The notes beneath the pieces are model-generated. The model did no database searches and was not told the origin of the DNA. It saw only the letters and a list, made by a program, of their open reading frames with translations. Position numbers and translations under genes: made by a program. From Acinetobacter marinus (GTDB lineage: Bacteria > Pseudomonadota > Gammaproteobacteria > Pseudomonadales > Moraxellaceae): a DNA stretch of 64,000 nt. Position 1 is the first letter of the stretch, and every line of letters starts with the position of its first letter. Of the stretch, positions 62,138 to 64,000 are shown piece by piece. The stretch is taken from the NCBI RefSeq assembly GCF_900096915.1, contig NZ_FMYK01000007.1:35526-99525 (forward strand), given 5' to 3'.

Positions 62138-63892
62138 CTATGATTCCCCAAATAACAACTTACCAATCCACCAAATAGACTGGCCAAAATTTGAAATAAG
62201 TTGTTCACCTTGTCTAAGATAAGACCTATTTTCATCAATTCCAGCTAGCTTCAAAGCATCTCCAATCTTAGAACTCGTCTGATGTGCATCACCATTTCGC
62301 ATATCATAGACTCCAGCAATCACTCCAAAAATCTCACGAGCTTTATCGTTTCCAACTTTATCAGCTAAGATACTTTCAAGAAGTTTATTTGAACCAAGCT
62401 TTTCTTTATCTTTATGCGTTGAAAGCTTACGGAGTTGCTCCTTATTCAAACGCTCAGAGAAAAAACGGATAACTTCCTTTGCTAATCTTAATAATGATGT
62501 CTGATCTTTACTCGAAAAACGAGAGATATCCTTAAAAAAGTTTGTATCACTTATATCTTGTGAAAATAACTTAATTCCATATTCATTATGGAACCCTGCT
62601 TCTAACAACTTGGTACATTCAAATAGCATAGTTTCAGCAGCGTGTGTAGAAGCAGGTTTTGCCTTAACCTGTGACATTAGTAATTCAGAAGAAACCTTTC
62701 CATCTGGGGCTGTGTTATGGCCAGCCCAAATATGTTGCTCCCATGCTTCTAAACGGGCTATATCATAAGCATATACAGTAATGAAATCTAACGAGTTCAC
62801 TCCAAAATGTATTCTATATCCAGAGGTCGAATGAATAGCTCCGGTTTCTGCCGTATACCATTCAAGAAAAAATCCTCTATAACTAAGCAATTCATTAACA
62901 ATACCAGAACGAAACCATAGCCAACGACCTATATCTTCATTGTTTAATGAAGCAGCATTCATTCTTGTCCCATCAGTTTCTACAACGAAATTTGGTAATG
63001 TATCGTTTTGATCTCTACGAACACGTATACTTTTTCTTTGATGATGAATCCATTCATCCTTCCAAAACTCTCCTTCTACTCGTACACCTTGATATCCACT
63101 TTTATGACCTTTTGAAGTTTCATAGTCTGTATTGTCATCATTTTCAGGCCCCATTACTGGTGCATCTTCACCTTCATCTACATCTGTTCTCCAAACTCTA
63201 AAAGATGCCCATCCACCTCCAAAAATATCATTTACATTGCGAATAAGTAGCTCAAACCTTCCATCGTTTCGCTGTTCTTTAAAATTTGTTAAATCTGCAT
63301 AAGCACTACTTGCCAATGATTCAACGTTTTCTACTCTCTGACGATAATATGAGAGTCGAAGTGTTAAACCTCTTGCAGCTAAATAATCTATTAAAAATTC
63401 TCTTTTAATTTCTATGAGTACATGATTACCTTTTTCATCAAATACCTCACGAACAACTTCAACAAAATTTTCTTCAGGTCTTATCCAACTTTGACCTTCC
63501 TTAATTAAACCCAGAGCAACTATCAAGTCTGGATTAAGTATCCACCTTCTTCCACCAATAACAGGTTGTGGATATTCAAAAACTAAATGGACACCTATAG
63601 GTTCTTTATCATTGCGTTCGTACTGATCAATTGGAGAATAATGACCATCATCATATGCATATGGTTTACCAATTGAACTAATACCTATATCACTCCAACT
63701 TAAGTCATTTGCTTTATCTACATGCTCTGGTAGAAATGCAACTGATCCACATCCAAAAAAGTCACTTTCAAAGCCTATATTTTTAACAGAGCCTTTTTCC
63801 TTGGTCTGTGATGCTCTAAGAGGGACCCAAGTTGAATTATTGAAATTTCTGCGAGTTTCTTGAAGTTGAAGAATCCAATTCTTTTTATCCAT
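62138..63892 (-). CDS. Large protein with a C-terminal HEPN-type RNase motif
   Basis: A 584-residue cytoplasmic protein that I do not recognise as a whole. The N-terminal part (to about 400) is a Trp-rich alpha/beta region (PQPVIGGRRWILNPDLIVALGL, FFLEWYTAETGAIHS). The C-terminal helical domain (about 430-584) contains YDMRNGDAH with the HEPN R-N-x3-H motif at 532-537. HEPN domains in large stand-alone proteins are often toxins of abortive infection systems, cutting RNA when infection is sensed; that role is inference. The gene is AT-rich and sits beside the reverse transcriptase region. An IS3-type element ends 15 bp upstream of its start. Confidence 0.65.
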   Translation of the reverse strand: MDKKNWILQLQETRRNFNNSTWVPLRASQTKEKGSVKNIGFESDFFGCGSVAFLPEHVDKANDLSWSDIGISSIGKPYAYDDGHYSPIDQYERNDKEPIGVHLVFEYPQPVIGGRRWILNPDLIVALGLIKEGQSWIRPEENFVEVVREVFDEKGNHVLIEIKREFLIDYLAARGLTLRLSYYRQRVENVESLASSAYADLTNFKEQRNDGRFELLIRNVNDIFGGGWASFRVWRTDVDEGEDAPVMGPENDDNTDYETSKGHKSGYQGVRVEGEFWKDEWIHHQRKSIRVRRDQNDTLPNFVVETDGTRMNAASLNNEDIGRWLWFRSGIVNELLSYRGFFLEWYTAETGAIHSTSGYRIHFGVNSLDFITVYAYDIARLEAWEQHIWAGHNTAPDGKVSSELLMSQVKAKPASTHAAETMLFECTKLLEAGFHNEYGIKLFSQDISDTNFFKDISRFSSKDQTSLLRLAKEVIRFFSERLNKEQLRKLSTHKDKEKLGSNKLLESILADKVGNDKAREIFGVIAGVYDMRNGDAHQTSSKIGDALKLAGIDENRSYLRQGEQLISNFGQSIWWIGKLLFGES

Positions 63893-63907
63893 ATTAAATA
63901 CTCTATC

Positions 63908-64000
63908 TGAATAGCCACCAAAATTCTAGACACACATAACCATCTTTTGATGGGCCTTTTCATAATCTAATGGAGAACGCTGACCATTGGAACCATGTCT
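63908..64000 (-). mobile_element. End of an IS3-family insertion sequence, continuing past the window
   Basis: On the minus strand the element ends in TTTTGGTGGCTATTCA, with the CA-3' terminus common to IS3 elements; in plus coordinates it starts TGAATAGCCACC at 63908. Just inside lies the end of a transposase gene. The rest of the element is outside the window, so its type and target duplication cannot be checked. Confidence 0.6.
63926..64000 (-). CDS. IS3-family transposase (OrfB), C-terminal 24 residues
   Basis: The visible tail RHGSNGQRSPLDYEKAH followed by a stop is the end of an IS3-type DDE integrase, where an Arg/His-rich segment and SPxxYE are conserved. The gene runs into the window from the right. 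The rest of the element is not visible. Confidence 0.75.
   Translation of the reverse strand, partial: RHGSNGQRSPLDYEKAHQKMVMCV

Overview
The window is chromosomal DNA from a gammaproteobacterium, almost certainly an Acinetobacter. It is AT-leaning. The core genes and their neighbourhoods (prfC, pilT/pilU, bamE/fur, sbcDC, cysS with tRNA-Gly, birA/coaX, smc/zipA, nfuA, trpGDC) fit that genus. I cannot name the species.

Layout. 1-3888: a minus-strand group with a TPR protein, an EF-hand secreted protein and a phosphoethanolamine transferase cut by the window edge. 4387-13010: a five-gene type I restriction-modification locus in the order hsdM, AlbA/HATPase-like protein, hsdS, DUF3644 protein, hsdR. 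13199-20251: prfC, two related lipoproteins, a TatD nuclease, tcdA and two hypothetical genes. 20377-22015: two related RcnB-like secreted proteins and a PsiE-like membrane protein. 22177-28060: two tandem DmdC-type acyl-CoA dehydrogenases, an NTF2-like protein and an alpha/beta hydrolase. 28148-34396: bamE, fur, pilU/pilT, a YggS-like PLP protein, a transglutaminase-like protein and an acyltransferase. 34411-41896: sbcCD, an SMI1/KNR4 protein, a VOC protein and cysS. 42124-42872: tRNA-Gly followed by the scar of an integrative element. 42824-48502: an SDR/DsbA-like pair with a divergent TetR regulator, coaX/birA, a TauE/SafE permease and a GntR regulator. 48867-59429: smc-zipA, nfuA, a TonB-dependent receptor with a Fur-box-like site, and trpGDC.

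From 59430 to the right edge the sequence becomes more AT-rich and accessory. It contains a stand-alone reverse transcriptase of the unknown-group/DRT defence type, with a structured and apparently promoter- and terminator-bounded segment just upstream that could be its noncoding RNA. It also holds an array of GACA-N7-TGTC repeats, a small gene split by an in-frame stop, a 584-residue protein with a HEPN RNase motif, and the end of an IS3-family element inserted 15 bp from that gene.

The window therefore has two defence-like regions. In the type I locus a DUF3644 protein with a HEPN R-x4-H motif lies between hsdS and hsdR, the slot used by the PrrC anticodon nuclease in the EcoPrrI locus. This suggests a second-line RNase guarding the restriction enzyme. 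The right-hand region pairs an RT/ncRNA candidate with a HEPN protein. Both are inferences from motifs and layout; no database search was run.
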